DNA of 64,000 nt from Palsa-295 sp963781105 (lineage in GTDB: Bacteria; Acidobacteriota; Terriglobia; Acidiferrales; UBA7541): assembly GCA_963781105.1 (NCBI GenBank), contig CAWAED010000003.1, positions 310,001 to 374,000 on the forward strand. The letters run 5' to 3'. This document shows, piece after piece, positions 32,687 to 40,851 of the stretch (the stretch's first letter is position 1; every line of letters begins with the position of its first letter). The translations under genes and the position numbers were made by a program. Under the pieces are notes generated by a model. The model was not told where the DNA came from. It searched no databases and saw nothing but the letters and a program-made list of their open reading frames with translations.

Positions 32687-33580
32687 ATGAGCAACGGACG
32701 CGTCGAAGCCATCCCCGCGTATGAAAGGCCCTGGGCCTACGTCGTGCTCACCAAGCCCGACGTCACATTTCTCGTAGTCATCACCACCGTCGCGGGCTTC
32801 TATCTCGCGTCCAACGGCCCGGTCGATTGGGTGCGCCTGATTAACACCCTCTGCGGGACACTGCTAGTCGCAGGCGGCACGGCAGCCCTGAATCAATACA
32901 TCGAGCGCCACATGGACGGCGTGATGCGCCGTACCGCAAACCGGCCGCTGCCCGCCGGCGTTTTGCAACCAAAAGAAGTCCTGATCTTCGGCGTAGCCAC
33001 AATCATCGGCGGCACGATCTGGCTCCTCGTTGCCGTCAACGCTCTCGCCGCGTTTCTCGCGCTCGCCACCAGCGTCTCGTACTTGGCGGCCTACACTCCG
33101 CTCAAGACGCGCACAACGCTCGCAACCGCCGTGGGCGCCGTTCCTGGAGCGCTCCCGCCGCTGATCGGGTGGGCCGCAGCGCACGGTTCGCTCTCGCTAG
33201 GCGCATGGGTTCTCTTCGCCATTTTATTCGTCTGGCAGTTTCCGCACTTCATGGCCATCGCCTGGATGTACCGCGAAGATTACGGCCGCGCCGGAATCTT
33301 GATGCTGCCGGTAGTAGACCGCCAAGGCGACAAGACCTTCCGCCTCATCGTAGCGACCTCCGCCATTCTGATCCCCGTCAGCCTGCTGCCCGCCGTCCTC
33401 GGCATGACCGGGATTCATTATTTTTACGGCGCTCTTATTCTCGGGCTTCTTCTGCTCCAGGTTTCTTCGTGGGCCAATCGCTCCCGCACCAACCTCCGCG
33501 CGAAGTGGCTGATGCACGCCACGGTCGCGCACATTCCATTGCTTCTCGGATGGATGATTCTGGATAAGCTAGCCCGATGA
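32687..33580 (+). CDS. ctaB: protoheme IX farnesyltransferase CtaB
   Basis: A 297-residue UbiA-family prenyltransferase that farnesylates heme B to heme O. The first Asp-rich motif is NQYIERHMDGVMRRTANRPLPAG (N-x3-E-x3-D then the RT-NRPLP signature), and the second region has YTPLKTRTTLATAVGAVPGALPPLIGW and WQFPHFMAIAWMYREDYGRAGILMLP. Nine hydrophobic helices are apparent. The stop overlaps the next start (ATGA). Forms a heme A operon with ctaA. Confidence 0.95.
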   Translation: MSNGRVEAIPAYERPWAYVVLTKPDVTFLVVITTVAGFYLASNGPVDWVRLINTLCGTLLVAGGTAALNQYIERHMDGVMRRTANRPLPAGVLQPKEVLIFGVATIIGGTIWLLVAVNALAAFLALATSVSYLAAYTPLKTRTTLATAVGAVPGALPPLIGWAAAHGSLSLGAWVLFAILFVWQFPHFMAIAWMYREDYGRAGILMLPVVDRQGDKTFRLIVATSAILIPVSLLPAVLGMTGIHYFYGALILGLLLLQVSSWANRSRTNLRAKWLMHATVAHIPLLLGWMILDKLAR

Positions 33581-34002
33581 CGGCGGCTGCGGCAGTGGGA
33601 AGGGAATCGGGGATGACGCCAAAATCGAACTGGATCGAGATGAGCGCTCTCTGCGTGCTCTTCATTATTCTCTCGATCTGGGGAATCGTCTGGGACTTCA
33701 CCAGCGGCCTGCTCACCAGCGGCATTGACGGCATCATGCTCGTCGCCATTTGCCTGATGATGGGCGGCATCTTCAGCCTGATGCTGGTCGTCATGCTCTG
33801 GCAAGCCGGCCTGATTCCGATTTTCAAGCCCAAAGAAGCAAAAGAAGGAGCTTCCGCTAAGCCCGCGGCCGCTGCCAAGTCCGCCACTCCTGCGGCGACT
33901 GCGCCCGCAGTTTCCGCTCCCGCGTCTGCCGCGAGCCCAGCCGCCGCCACGCCGCAAAAAACCACTGCACCGCCCACCCAGACCACTCCGACCACGAAAT
34001 AA
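33577..34002 (+). CDS. small hypothetical membrane protein with Ala/Pro tail
   Basis: A 141-residue protein with two membrane helices (about residues 22-42 and 50-75) and a C-terminal tail of Ala, Pro, Thr and Lys (about 88-141). No family recognised. The ATG at 33577 overlaps the ctaB stop (ATGA), and a second ATG 12 codons in is possible. Its coupling to ctaB suggests a role near heme A or oxidase assembly, with no direct evidence. Confidence 0.7.
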   Translation: MTAAAAVGRESGMTPKSNWIEMSALCVLFIILSIWGIVWDFTSGLLTSGIDGIMLVAICLMMGGIFSLMLVVMLWQAGLIPIFKPKEAKEGASAKPAAAAKSATPAATAPAVSAPASAASPAAATPQKTTAPPTQTTPTTK

Positions 34003-34079
34003 TCCGGCTCTATGCCCACCTCTTTCGTCACAACCAAACTGCTCGCTTCCTCCGATCGTGGCATCCAAATAACCAGCAG

Positions 34080-34931
34080 ATGACTCCAGACGCGCAACCT
34101 CAAAAATCTTTCGGCGGTCGCTGGGCTCTCGGAATCGTCGTCCTCGCGCTGCTCTTCGTCCTCATGCCGTTTCTTTTCTGGAACGCCACCTGGTTCGGCC
34201 GCCCCATCACCGATAATCAAATCGCCCACGCCCTCGCCGATCGCAGTCATCCACGCGAAATCCAGCACGTCCTCTCGCAATTCGAAACGCGCATCGAAAA
34301 AGGCGATCCCTCGGTGCGCCGCTGGTATCCGCAAATGGTCGTCCTGGCGAAAGACCCGATTGACGAGATCCGCGTCACCGACGCCTGGGTTATGGGTCAG
34401 GACAACACTTCGCAGGAATTTCACACCGCGCTGCTCGGGATGTTGAATGACCCGAACCCGATGGTCCAACGCAATGCCGCGCTCTCGTTAGTGCGTTTCC
34501 ACGACGATTCCGGCCACGCGCTGATTGTCGCCATGCTGCGGCCGTACGTAATGGATTCGCCGCAAGCAGGCGTCCTCTCCACGCGCCTGAAAAACGACGA
34601 CATCGTAAACCTCGGCACGCTGCTGGCTCACATCGAATCAGGAGGGAAGAGCAACGAAGTCCGCGCCCAAGTCCCCGGCACGGTTGAACGCTGGCTGGTA
34701 CCAAACGGCGCCACAGTCACCGCGGGCCAGCCAATCCTCGCGTTAGCTCCCAATGAAAGCATGGCCTGGGAAGCTCTCCGCGCCCTATTTCTAACTGGCA
34801 CCCCAGCTGACCTGCCAGACGTCGCGCACTTCGTCCGCGACACCAACGGCATGTCCCCCCAAGTAGGCGCCCAAGCCCAAGCCACAGCCCGCGAAATCCA
34901 AGACCGCGCAAACCACGAGCAAGCCCAGTAG
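34080..34931 (+). CDS. membrane-anchored HEAT-repeat protein with biotinyl/lipoyl-like hairpin
   Basis: A 283-residue protein: an N-terminal membrane helix (about residues 14-37), then helical HEAT-like repeats (DPSVRRWYPQMVVLAKDPIDEIRVTDAWVMG, LLGMLNDPNPMVQRNAALSLVRF). After them comes a segment VRAQVPGTVERWLVPNGATVTAGQPILALAPN (about 198-230) that has the PG-x-V...V-x-x-G-x-x-V-x-x-G-x-x-L pattern of biotinyl/lipoyl-like or HlyD hairpins. The Lys that would be modified is absent. Last gene of the cytochrome/heme A block. Function unknown; scaffolding or assembly is a guess. Confidence 0.72.
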   Translation: MTPDAQPQKSFGGRWALGIVVLALLFVLMPFLFWNATWFGRPITDNQIAHALADRSHPREIQHVLSQFETRIEKGDPSVRRWYPQMVVLAKDPIDEIRVTDAWVMGQDNTSQEFHTALLGMLNDPNPMVQRNAALSLVRFHDDSGHALIVAMLRPYVMDSPQAGVLSTRLKNDDIVNLGTLLAHIESGGKSNEVRAQVPGTVERWLVPNGATVTAGQPILALAPNESMAWEALRALFLTGTPADLPDVAHFVRDTNGMSPQVGAQAQATAREIQDRANHEQAQ

Positions 34932-34970
34932 CGCCGCCTCTTAGTCTTTGCCTTTGATTTCGTCTTTGAA

Positions 34971-35030
34971 TTTGTAGCAGCGCACTTCAGTGCGCCATCG
35001 GTGTTAGAGCACAAAACGATGACCCAATGT
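34971..35030. repeat. family B hairpin, bipartite copy
   Basis: TTTGTAGC, hairpin GCGCACTTCAGTGCGC (34980-34995), then CATCG pairing with CGATG about 20 bases on. Between convergent genes. Confidence 0.8.
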
Positions 35031-35050
35031 GCATCGACCTAGAAGCGGAT

Positions 35051-35104
35051 GTCCTCCCGCTTGCCCTGACGAAGGAAGGGAGCGCAGCGAGGGATCTGCT
35101 TTTC
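35051..35104. repeat. interspersed repeat family A, long form
   Basis: GTCCTCCCGCTTGCCCTGAC, a GAAGGAAGGGAGCG segment, then CAGCGAGGGATCTGCTTTT. The long form has about 20 extra bases between the two halves. Confidence 0.8.
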
Positions 35105-35127
35105 ACTGCCGCCGCGGATGTCGCTCA

Positions 35128-35832
35128 TCACTGCTTGTACTGAATCACCGCCTGCCCATCCACAATCTTGATGTCGCTGATATCGGGCGGCAAACGCAAC
35201 TTCTCCCGATTCTCCGGCGACGCCATCAATTTCTCCACCGCCTCATTCAACGTTGACTGTGGCAAAGGCAACGACCCCAGCTTCCCACTCACCGGCTCGA
35301 ACCTCATATATCCGTTGTCCGCCGTCAGGTGCCCATCCAGCTCCAACGACAAATCCTTTCCGTGAAAATCGAAAATCACATAAGCCTTCACGATGTCGCC
35401 GTCCATATCCACTTTCACATCCTTTACTGACGACTGCACCTGGTCCAAAGTCGGCTGCTCGCCTCCGGCGATTCCCGTCGTCGGATCATTCCCGGCGCTC
35501 CCATTAGTCGAAGGCGCAACAGCACTCCCATCCGCCGCCACCGGCGCAGCGCCCGCGGCCGTCGCCGGGCTCTGCGGAGCCAGCTGCAAATTCTGCGCAA
35601 GATACGAATTCAACTCCGTCCGATCCAGCGCCACTTGCCCCGGCTGTCCCGCAGCCTTAGCCTCATCCGCCGCCTGGAATTTCTTCTCCGCCCGTGCAGC
35701 CGCCCCCGGATCAAACGGCACGCGAGGCGCCGGCGAAGTCCTCAGCACCAGCACAATCACGATGATCAAGCCCACCAAACTCGACCAATACAAAATTTTG
35801 TAAAGCGTCTTAAAGGCCGGCGCAACAGGCAT
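35128..35832 (-). CDS. hypothetical membrane-anchored protein
   Basis: A 234-residue protein with one N-terminal membrane helix (about residues 14-33, LYWSSLVGLIIVIVLVL). A disordered linker of Ala, Pro, Gly and Ser (about 80-130) leads to a C-terminal beta-rich domain (about 130-234) containing VKVDMDGDIVKAYVIFDFHGKDL and KLPLPQSTLNEAVEKLM-like text. The fold pattern resembles lipid-binding DUF2993-type domains, but I cannot confirm it. Convergent with the HEAT gene and upstream of nothing obviously related. Confidence 0.7.
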   Translation of the reverse strand: MPVAPAFKTLYKILYWSSLVGLIIVIVLVLRTSPAPRVPFDPGAAARAEKKFQAADEAKAAGQPGQVALDRTELNSYLAQNLQLAPQSPATAAGAAPVAADGSAVAPSTNGSAGNDPTTGIAGGEQPTLDQVQSSVKDVKVDMDGDIVKAYVIFDFHGKDLSLELDGHLTADNGYMRFEPVSGKLGSLPLPQSTLNEAVEKLMASPENREKLRLPPDISDIKIVDGQAVIQYKQ

Positions 35833-35979
35833 AAGCGCAACTCCTGAACCGCAGTTAAGAGTCTAGCAGCCCAGAGCGCCATGCCCGCCGCGCCGCTCCA
35901 CCACAGTGCTTAATCGCCAATGAACCAAAGTACAGGCACACCTTCACACTTCGCCAAAATCATAAAATGGAAAGCGGAC

Positions 35980-36051
35980 GTCATCCCGCTCGCCATGACG
36001 AAGGAAGGGAGCGCCGCGAGGCCTGCCTGCCGCAAGCAGGGATCTGCTTTT
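35980..36051. repeat. interspersed repeat family A with nested palindromic insertion
   Basis: TCATCCCGCTCGCCATGACG, GAAGGAAGGGAGCG, then inside GCGAGG/GATCT an 18-base block CCTGCCTGCCGCAAGCAGG interrupts the core. The block is itself an imperfect inverted repeat. Confidence 0.8.
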
Positions 36052-36073
36052 CTCTCGACGGCCGCAGCAAGCA

Positions 36074-36637
36074 CTACTTCTTCACAATAAACCTCGCGTA
36101 ATAAAGAATCCCCGCAACAGTCTTCCCGTCATGAATCTTCCCGCTCCGTATCCAATCCAAAGCCTCGCGCAAAGAAAAAATCCTAGCCGCAATCTTCTCA
36201 TCCGCCTCCAGATTCGCCGATCCCGCGCGCAACCCCTGCGCCAGAAATATCACCATCTTCTCGCGCAGAAATCCCGGACTAGGGTAAAGCTCTGTCAACT
36301 TCCGCATGCTCCTCGCGGTATAGCCCGTTTCTTCCAGCAATTCCCGATGCGCCCCATGCGCAAACGTCTCATTCCCATCGCGCCGTCCCGCCACCAATTC
36401 CCAAAGAAACTGTCCCGCGCTATGCCGGTACTGCCGTATCAAAAGAATGTGCCCATCGGGAAGCACCGGCAGCACCACCACCGACCCCGGATGCTCGATA
36501 AAATCCCGCACAGCCTTGACGCCGTGCGGCTCGGCCACCAATTCCCGACGCACATCGAACACGCGGCCGCTGAATGCAATCTTGCTGCTCAACACTTTCC
36601 CCAGCGTCTTGGTCTTCGCCCTCTTCTTCGTCGCCAC
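36074..36637 (-). CDS. NUDIX hydrolase, ADP-ribose pyrophosphatase-like
   Basis: A 187-residue NUDIX protein. The Nudix box fits G-x5-E-x7-REU-x-EE-x-GU as GRRDGNETFAHGAHRELLEETGY, and preceding VVLPVLPDGHILLIRQYRHSAG with WELVAGRR is typical of ADP-sugar pyrophosphatases that hydrolyse ADP-ribose. The first 12 residues are strongly basic. It lies alone on the minus strand, divergent from the LytTR regulator. Substrate is inferred from the subfamily pattern. Confidence 0.88.
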   Translation of the reverse strand: MATKKRAKTKTLGKVLSSKIAFSGRVFDVRRELVAEPHGVKAVRDFIEHPGSVVVLPVLPDGHILLIRQYRHSAGQFLWELVAGRRDGNETFAHGAHRELLEETGYTARSMRKLTELYPSPGFLREKMVIFLAQGLRAGSANLEADEKIAARIFSLREALDWIRSGKIHDGKTVAGILYYARFIVKK

Positions 36638-36707
36638 GCAAGCCCCCTAACTCAAATTAGCGCGCCAATTCTAACGCACCTCGCCGCCTGCCTAAATGCT
36701 CCCTTTT

Positions 36708-36737
36708 CTTGCCGCCGCCACTCCGCTTGCATATACT
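36708..36737 (+). promoter_or_regulatory. promoter candidate for the LytTR regulator
   Basis: TTGCCG (36708-36713), 18-base spacer, TATACT (36732-36737). The start point would be about 10 bases before the ATG at 36754. Confidence 0.45.
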
Positions 36738-36753
36738 GGCTCTCGGCAAACCC

Positions 36754-37539
36754 ATGCCCATCAATACCGTCATCGTTGACGACGAACGCCCCGCGCGCGA
36801 CGAACTCCTCTACCTCCTAAAATCCTTTCCCGATGTAAACGTAATCGCCCTGGGCAAAAACGGCCTCGAAGCCCTCGCCCTGATCAAAGAACACGAGCCC
36901 GATTTAGTTTTCCTCGACGTTCAAATGCCCGGCCTCGACGGCTTCGGTGTAATCAAAAAACTCTTCGAGCGCAAGCAACGCGTCCCGCAAATCGTCTTCG
37001 CCACCGCCTTCGATAATTACGCCATCCAGGCCTTCGACGTAAACGCGGTTGATTACGTCCTGAAGCCATTCGATAAAACGCGCATCGCCAAGGCCTTGCA
37101 GCGCGCGAAAAAAATGGTCGAAGCGCACACCTCGCCCGTTGACCGTCTCAAGACTCTGATGGGCCAGCTCGCCCTTCCCGCCGCCACCGCGCGCCCCGCG
37201 CAGCCGGTAAAGCTCCTGGTCAAATCGCAAGCTCGCATGCTTCTGGTGGACGCCGACGACATGATCTACGCCTCCATCCAGGACGGCACCATCACGATCT
37301 TCACCCGCGAGCTCGAAGGCGTCTCCAATTACCGCACCATCGAAGAACTGGCCGCCGCGCTCGACGGGGATCGTTTCTGGCGCGCCCACCGCTCGTATCT
37401 GATTAACATCAACCACATAAAAGAAGTAGTGCCCTGGTTCAAATCCAGCTACATGCTCAAGATGAACGACAAGCGTGCCAGCGAAATCCCAGTCTCGCGC
37501 GCCCAAACCAAGCGCCTGCGCGAGCTGCTAAAGTTGTAA
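36754..37539 (+). CDS. LytTR-family response regulator
   Basis: A 261-residue two-component regulator: receiver domain (about 1-120) with VIVDDERPARDEL acidic pair, phospho-acceptor Asp in DLVFLDVQMPGLDGFG, Thr/Ala and Lys in FATAFDNYAIQAFDVNAVDYVLKPF. The LytTR DNA-binding domain (about 160-261) contains FWRAHRSYLININHIKEV. ATG 36754 is preferred to an earlier ATG at 36709. No histidine kinase is adjacent, so it is an orphan here; targets unknown. Confidence 0.92.
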   Translation: MPINTVIVDDERPARDELLYLLKSFPDVNVIALGKNGLEALALIKEHEPDLVFLDVQMPGLDGFGVIKKLFERKQRVPQIVFATAFDNYAIQAFDVNAVDYVLKPFDKTRIAKALQRAKKMVEAHTSPVDRLKTLMGQLALPAATARPAQPVKLLVKSQARMLLVDADDMIYASIQDGTITIFTRELEGVSNYRTIEELAAALDGDRFWRAHRSYLININHIKEVVPWFKSSYMLKMNDKRASEIPVSRAQTKRLRELLKL

Positions 37540-37614
37540 TCAGACAAGCACCCGGCAACCGTCGGTCACAGGGGCCGCGCTCTCCGCGCAATCGTAAATT
37601 GAATTTGGGGGACT

Positions 37615-38010
37615 ATGCATCACGACAGATTCGCACGAAGTCTGGTAACAATCCTCGCCCTGCTTCTGCTCTCGCCCGCGCTCGCCTTCGCGCAGAAAGA
37701 CACAGGCACCATCATCGGAAATGTGAGCGACGAACACGGCACCCCTCTCGCCGGTGCCAAGATCACTCTGATCGCCGAAAACGCCAAACAAGCCAAAGAT
37801 CAAATGATGGACGCTTCCACCGACGGCACCGGCGAATTCCGCTTCGACAGCGTCAAGCCCGGGCGCTATTCGATCCGCTTCGACGCGAAAGGCCTGATCT
37901 CGAAAACCGAAACAATCAACGTCAAACCCGCCCACAAAACCAATATGAACGTCCACCTAAAGCTACCAACCGAGCCCAAGCCAAAAAGCGACAATAACAA
38001 CAACGACTAG
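37615..38010 (+). CDS. secreted carboxypeptidase-regulatory-like domain protein
   Basis: A 131-residue protein with a signal peptide (cleavage likely after AFA, residue 26), then a single CarbReg beta domain (TGTIIGNVSDEHGTPLAGAKITLI, GTGEFRFDSVKPGRYSIRFDAKG). It ends in a hydrophilic Lys/Asn tail. Periplasmic or surface location is likely; no enzymatic residues. Similar domains appear in the ccm-operon gene and in the cupredoxin lipoprotein, so the fold is used repeatedly in this genome. Confidence 0.8.
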   Translation: MHHDRFARSLVTILALLLLSPALAFAQKDTGTIIGNVSDEHGTPLAGAKITLIAENAKQAKDQMMDASTDGTGEFRFDSVKPGRYSIRFDAKGLISKTETINVKPAHKTNMNVHLKLPTEPKPKSDNNNND

Positions 38011-38025
38011 CGATAGCCTTTGACG

Positions 38026-38052
38026 TTGTAGCGGCGCACTTCAGTGCGCCAT
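38026..38052. repeat. family B hairpin
   Basis: TTGTAGC then GGCGCACTTCAGTGCGCC at 38033-38050, followed by ATCG; the second stem is not kept. Confidence 0.8.
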
Positions 38053-38108
38053 CGGTGTCGTGGCTCATCGACGCGGTCAAGGCGGTTAGGGAAAAAACGC
38101 GCCGAACT

Positions 38109-38148
38109 GTCATTCCGAGGGCGAATTTCGCCCGAGGAATCTGCTTTT
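38109..38148. repeat. interspersed repeat family A, palindromic variant
   Basis: GTCATTCCGAGGGCGAA then TTTCGCCCGAGGAATCTGCTT. Here the centre is an inverted repeat GGGCGAA/TTCGCCC replacing the usual GCGCAGC. Confidence 0.75.
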
Positions 38149-38204
38149 CCCCGCCAACTTACGCTGCCAACGCGTCTCCACCTTTTCGTTTTCCCCGCGC
38201 CCTG

Positions 38205-38213
38205 TGCTAGCAT
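38205..38213 (+). promoter_or_regulatory. extended -10 promoter candidate for the acyl-CoA dehydrogenase gene
   Basis: TGCTAGCAT, a TGn extended -10 with 4/6 match, 18 bases before the ATG at 38232. Confidence 0.4.
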
Positions 38214-38231
38214 CGCCATTACACTTTCTCC

Positions 38232-39374
38232 ATGGATTTTTCACTCACCAGCGACCAAATCCTGATCCGCGACACCGTCCGCCAATTCATGGAAACGGAA
38301 ATGCGCCCGATCCTCCGCGAGTACGAGCGCGAGGAAAAATTCCCGGCCGAGCAGCTCCAAAAGCTCGGCGAACTCGGCTGCTGCGGCATGTTAGTCCCCG
38401 AAGAATGGGGCGGCGCCGGCACGGACACCGTCAGCTACGCCCTCATGCTCGAGGAAGTCGCCCGCGTGGACGCCTCCACCGCCGTCGCCCTCAGTGTCAC
38501 GAATTCCGTAGTCGCCATTCCTCTCTGGAAGGCTGGCACCGAGGCGCAAAAGAAAAAATATCTAACGCGCCTCTCGCGCGGGGAAATTCTCGGCGCCTTC
38601 TGCTTAACCGAGCCGCAAGCAGGCTCCGATGCTGCCGGAATCCAAGCCCGCGCCACGCGCGATGGCGACCACTATGTCCTCAACGGCACCAAAGCCTGGG
38701 TCACCAATGGCGGCGTCTCCGGCGTATACATCGTCTTCGCCAAGACCGACCCCGCCGCAGGCAGCCGCGGCGTCACGGCGTTCCTAGTCGAACCGGATTT
38801 TCCCGGATTTCGCATCAGCCGCTACGAAGATAAAATGGGACTGAAGCTTTCGCGCTCCGCCGAAATTTCGCTGCGGGATTGCCGTGTCCCTGCGGAAAAC
38901 CGCCTGGGCGAAGAAGGCCAGGGCCTGCGCATAGCGCTCGAATCGCTCGATGGCGGACGCGTCGGCATCGCCGCGCAATCGCTCGGCCTCGCGCAAGGCG
39001 CGCTCGAAGCCGCCGTCCGTTACGCCAAGCAGCGCAAAACTTTTGGCAAGCCCATCGCCGACTATCAAGCCATCCAATGGATGCTAGCTGACATGCAAAC
39101 CGAAATCGAAGCCGCCCGCGCGCTCACCCATTACGCCGCATGGATGCGCGACAATAGCGCCGGCCGCGGCTCGCATTCCTCGCGCGCCAAATTATATGCA
39201 AGCGAAATGGCCAATCGTGTAGCCTACAAAGCAGTCCAAATCCACGGCAGCTCCGGCTACTCGCGCGAAACCGACGTAGAGCGCTACTATCGCGATGCCC
39301 GCGTCCTAACAATTTACGAAGGCACCAGCGAAATGCAAAGAACAGTAATAGCCCGCGACCTGCTGCGAGCGTGA
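38232..39374 (+). CDS. acyl-CoA dehydrogenase (short/medium-chain type)
   Basis: A 380-residue FAD flavoprotein that oxidises acyl-CoA to trans-2-enoyl-CoA, passing electrons to ETF. Motifs: GAFCLTEPQAGSDAAG, KAWVTNGGVSGVYIVFAKT, the flavin-binding RKTFGKPIADYQAIQWMLADM, QIHGSSGYSRETDVERYYRDAR and the catalytic Glu in TIYEGTSEMQ. Length and motif order are standard for SCAD-like enzymes. No other beta-oxidation gene is adjacent. Chain-length preference cannot be read from sequence. Confidence 0.93.
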   Translation: MDFSLTSDQILIRDTVRQFMETEMRPILREYEREEKFPAEQLQKLGELGCCGMLVPEEWGGAGTDTVSYALMLEEVARVDASTAVALSVTNSVVAIPLWKAGTEAQKKKYLTRLSRGEILGAFCLTEPQAGSDAAGIQARATRDGDHYVLNGTKAWVTNGGVSGVYIVFAKTDPAAGSRGVTAFLVEPDFPGFRISRYEDKMGLKLSRSAEISLRDCRVPAENRLGEEGQGLRIALESLDGGRVGIAAQSLGLAQGALEAAVRYAKQRKTFGKPIADYQAIQWMLADMQTEIEAARALTHYAAWMRDNSAGRGSHSSRAKLYASEMANRVAYKAVQIHGSSGYSRETDVERYYRDARVLTIYEGTSEMQRTVIARDLLRA

Positions 39375-39396
39375 GCGCCCGCACGGTGTTGGTGTT

Positions 39397-39431
39397 GACC
39401 TTGACCTTGTAGCGGCCACCTTTAGGTGGGC
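39397..39431. repeat. family B hairpin with CCACC/GGTGG stem
   Basis: After TTGACCTTGACCTTGTAGCG comes CCACCTTTAGGTGG (39416-39429). The stem is completely different from the common GGCGCAC version but still pairs, and the TTTA loop is kept. Confidence 0.8.
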
Positions 39432-39439
39432 GTCTTTGA

Positions 39440-39505
39440 CGTTGAATTTGACTTTGTAGCGGCGGACTTTAGTCCGCCATCGATGTCGCGGCGCCCAGAT
39501 GGCGG
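39440..39505. repeat. family B hairpin, GGCGGAC stem, bipartite
   Basis: TTTGTAGC, GGCGGACTTTAGTCCGCC (39461-39478), then CCGCCATC pairing with GATGGCGG near 39498. Directly follows another copy, giving a tandem pair. Confidence 0.82.
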
Positions 39506-39568
39506 CCTAATAAAAGCGCCAGAAACGCGCCGCACAAAATATTCCGCACCACGGAGACCATTCTCAGC

Positions 39569-40816
39569 GTGTCAAAACGCAAACGAGTCCTCAGCGGCAT
39601 GCGCCCCACCGGGCGCCTCCATCTAGGCCACTATTTCGGCGCTCTGCAAAATTGGCTGAAACTCCAGGACGAATACGATTGCTTCTACTTCGTAGCCGAT
39701 TGGCACGCGCTAACGACGCACTACGAAGACACCGCCTCCATAGCCGAAAACACGCGCCAGGTTGCCACAGACTGGTTAGCCGTAGGCCTCGACCCCGCGA
39801 AATCCACGCTCTTCGTCCAATCGCAGGTCCTGGAACACGCCGAACTCCACGTCCTCCTCTCCATGATCACCCCGCTAAGCTGGCTAGAACGCGTCCCCAC
39901 GTACAAAGAACAAATCGAAAACCTAAAAGGTCGCGACCTGGGCACCTACGGCTTCCTGGGCTACCCACTACTCCAATCCGCCGACATAGTAATGTACGGT
40001 GAGCCAAAGCAGGACCTGTTCGTGCCAGTGGGCGAAGACCAAGCACCACACGTAGAACTAACGCGCGAAGTCGTCCGCAAATTCAATTCGCATTTCGGCT
40101 TCGAGCTGCGAAAAGACGTCGACGGTTATCTCGACGCTCTAAAGCACCTGAAAACGATGGTTCCGTTGCCGCCTTCGCTTACCGACGTTGCGGCTCCGGT
40201 CGAAGATACACTGGCGAAAAATCCGTGGGTCTTCAAACATCGCGCCTCCGAGATTGGCTGGGACAATTTCCTGAACGAAATGGGGAAGTACTCGAAATAC
40301 TTCCGAATGAATTCGATTTTGCAGGAGCCGGCCTACATCCCAACCGAAACCCCCCGCCTCCCCGGCCTAAACGGCCGCCGCATGGCCAAGTCCTACAACA
40401 ACGCGATCTGGCTAAGCGATCCTCCCGACGAAATCCGCACCAAAGTCCGCAACATGATGACAGACCCGCAGCGCGTCCGCCGCACCGACCCAGGCCGTCC
40501 CGAAGTCTGCCCAGTCTTCGCATGGCACAAACTCTTCTCGCCGCCAGATGTAATCGCCTGGGCCGACCAAGGATGCCGCACAGCAGGCATAGGCTGCGTA
40601 GATTGCAAAGGAAAAATGGCCGATAACCTCGTCAAATGGATCGAGCCCATCCAGGCACGCCGCCAAGAATTTGACGCCCATCCACAGCGAGTTTGGGATA
40701 TCCTCGACATCGGTTCCAAGCAAGCCCAAAAGGCAGCCCGTAAGACGATGAAGCGCGTCCGCAACGCGATCTTCCAATGGGACGAAGCGCGCAAAGCACC
40801 AGTGGCAACGCCGTAA
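39569..40816 (+). CDS. trpS: tryptophanyl-tRNA synthetase with Fe-S-type Cys motif and insertion
   Basis: A 415-residue class Ic synthetase charging tRNA(Trp). HLGH (residues 18-21) is the HIGH motif and RMAKS (271-275) the KMSKS motif; GEDQAPHVELTREVVRKFN is conserved. Two deviations from the usual 330-residue form: an insertion of about 75 residues between FNSHFGF and LPGLNG, and cysteines at 314, 336, 343 and 346 (C-x21-C-x6-C-x2-C), near-identical to the [4Fe-4S] motif known in Thermotoga TrpRS. GTG at 39569 is the start. Cluster presence is predicted, not shown. Confidence 0.93.
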   Translation: MSKRKRVLSGMRPTGRLHLGHYFGALQNWLKLQDEYDCFYFVADWHALTTHYEDTASIAENTRQVATDWLAVGLDPAKSTLFVQSQVLEHAELHVLLSMITPLSWLERVPTYKEQIENLKGRDLGTYGFLGYPLLQSADIVMYGEPKQDLFVPVGEDQAPHVELTREVVRKFNSHFGFELRKDVDGYLDALKHLKTMVPLPPSLTDVAAPVEDTLAKNPWVFKHRASEIGWDNFLNEMGKYSKYFRMNSILQEPAYIPTETPRLPGLNGRRMAKSYNNAIWLSDPPDEIRTKVRNMMTDPQRVRRTDPGRPEVCPVFAWHKLFSPPDVIAWADQGCRTAGIGCVDCKGKMADNLVKWIEPIQARRQEFDAHPQRVWDILDIGSKQAQKAARKTMKRVRNAIFQWDEARKAPVATP

Positions 40817-40851
40817 AGCACTAACGCATTCGCAGGAGGCTAACCCGTAGC

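Noticed and set aside
36754..37539. LytTR regulator as part of a two-component operon with the following CarbReg gene
   Set aside because: No histidine kinase is nearby and the CarbReg gene is 75 bases downstream with its own leader; linkage is not supported.
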